Shown here in pieces: positions 63,223 to 64,000 of a stretch of DNA of 64,000 nucleotides (position 1 is the stretch's first letter; each line of letters starts with the position of its first letter). Position numbers and translations under genes: made by a program. The notes under the pieces were generated by a model. That model saw only the letters and a list, made by a program, of their open reading frames with translations. It was not told the DNA's origin and ran no database searches. Source of the stretch: Diprion similis (Eukaryota; Arthropoda; Insecta; Hymenoptera; Diprionidae); contig NC_060114.1 of NCBI RefSeq assembly GCF_021155765.1, forward strand, positions 16,253,501 through 16,317,500, in the 5' to 3' direction.

Positions 63223-64000
63223 CTGAATAATTGCATATAAAAACGAGCAAACGAATTAAATGCGGGAGATACTAGTGAAACAACTGTGGTTGACCCTTGG
63301 TGGGTTAAAAATATTTGGTTGAGTATAAAACTTGAAACATGAGCACTGCTACCAATACAGAGATACATACAGGTACACAGAAATTGCAAGCACTGCTGAA
63401 TTTTTGTTAGTTGTTTAGTTAACTCAGGAAAGAAACAGAATTTTTTCTTAATTTTAAAACTCCTTGTTTGGAAAATACTGCAAGGATGTTAATGGTCGAG
63501 GGTAAAGAAGAAGATAAAATTCCAAGCAATTCAAATGAGAAATACTTTGGTGGAAGACTGAAAAACTCATGCGAAATGTTGGTTACAATTTGAAATGATA
63601 AAAGTTCGGTTAGTAACACTTTACGTGCTGACATGCTTATTACATTAATCTGTTGGGAAAACCTACTTCAACCGCAGCCAATATAAGGAATGAGAAGATA
63701 TCTTTAACATCTTCCTGAAACGTGCTAAAAGGGATGGCAGAGACCGCGCACCGGATACAACTGATAAACAATGCTTAAACAAAAGTACCTTAATCAAACA
63801 GAAAACCTTTTACCAGCCCACATACCTCCAGGAATACCAACGTTGAACAAAGATAACTAACTCTAATCGAACCTTCGAATACCAGTAAAAATGTCCATCT
63901 TCAGTGGGTCGTGAAAATTTGAAATTCATACACCACAGGTGTTTACTCAAAAAGTATATACATACTAATTGATCGTCAGAAAACACTATGCAACAGATGG
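63223..64000 (-). other. ABHD2 intron running to the window edge
   Basis: The acceptor TTATTCAG ends at 63223. I found no further ABHD2 exon up to 64000; the region looks intronic. Confidence 0.6.

Noticed and set aside
63419-63634. Frame on - upstream of the ABHD2 exons.
   Set aside because: It does not match any ABHD2 segment and lacks suitable splice sites; treated as intron.

Overview
The window looks like nuclear DNA of an insect. It has spliced genes with short GT-AG introns, AT-rich intergenic DNA full of AAT, TA and GA microsatellites, several small inverted-repeat elements, and the Su(var)3-9/eIF2-gamma fused gene arrangement known from insects. Hymenoptera is my best guess, but that is inference; no species can be fixed from the sequence alone.

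Left part (1-11.8 kb) is gene-dense. It opens inside a fused locus: the long 3' exon of the histone H3K9 methyltransferase Su(var)3-9, then six exons of translation factor eIF2-gamma. The start and shared N-terminal exons lie left of the window. Next come sulfide:quinone oxidoreductase (SQOR, 8 exons) and a one-exon homologue of small lysine-rich protein 1 (SMKR1), both on +. The actin-related chromatin subunit Bap55 (5 coding exons, one GC-AG intron) is on - and converges on SMKR1. A hairpin carrying two CCAAT boxes lies upstream of Bap55.

From 12 to 20.7 kb there is AT-rich DNA with no recognisable gene. It holds microsatellites and two inverted-repeat elements.

From 20.8 to 50.5 kb two TGF-beta superfamily ligand genes lie in tandem on -: an activin-beta-type gene (20.8-24.9 kb, 5 coding exons) and myoglianin, the insect GDF8/GDF11 homologue (39.4-50.5 kb, 3 coding exons, 9.3 kb first intron). 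They share two intron positions and phases, so they look like old tandem duplicates. The 14 kb between them has no convincing coding DNA, but it holds an orphan promoter-like block followed by a hairpin, and a nested palindromic repeat. The myoglianin intron holds two copies of one small inverted-repeat element and a 114-bp tandem repeat with heat-shock-element-like palindromes.

From 50.5 to 61.8 kb there is no convincing gene. The part next to myoglianin has a long purine tract and CTG/CGG-type repeats that may belong to its promoter or 5' UTR.

The right edge (61.8-64 kb) holds the last five exons of an ABHD2-type serine hydrolase on -; its 5' exons lie beyond the window.

Exon limits were set by hand from splice sites, phase and family similarity; for every gene listed the phases close exactly. 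No bacterial-type system, CRISPR array, rRNA or convincing tRNA was seen.
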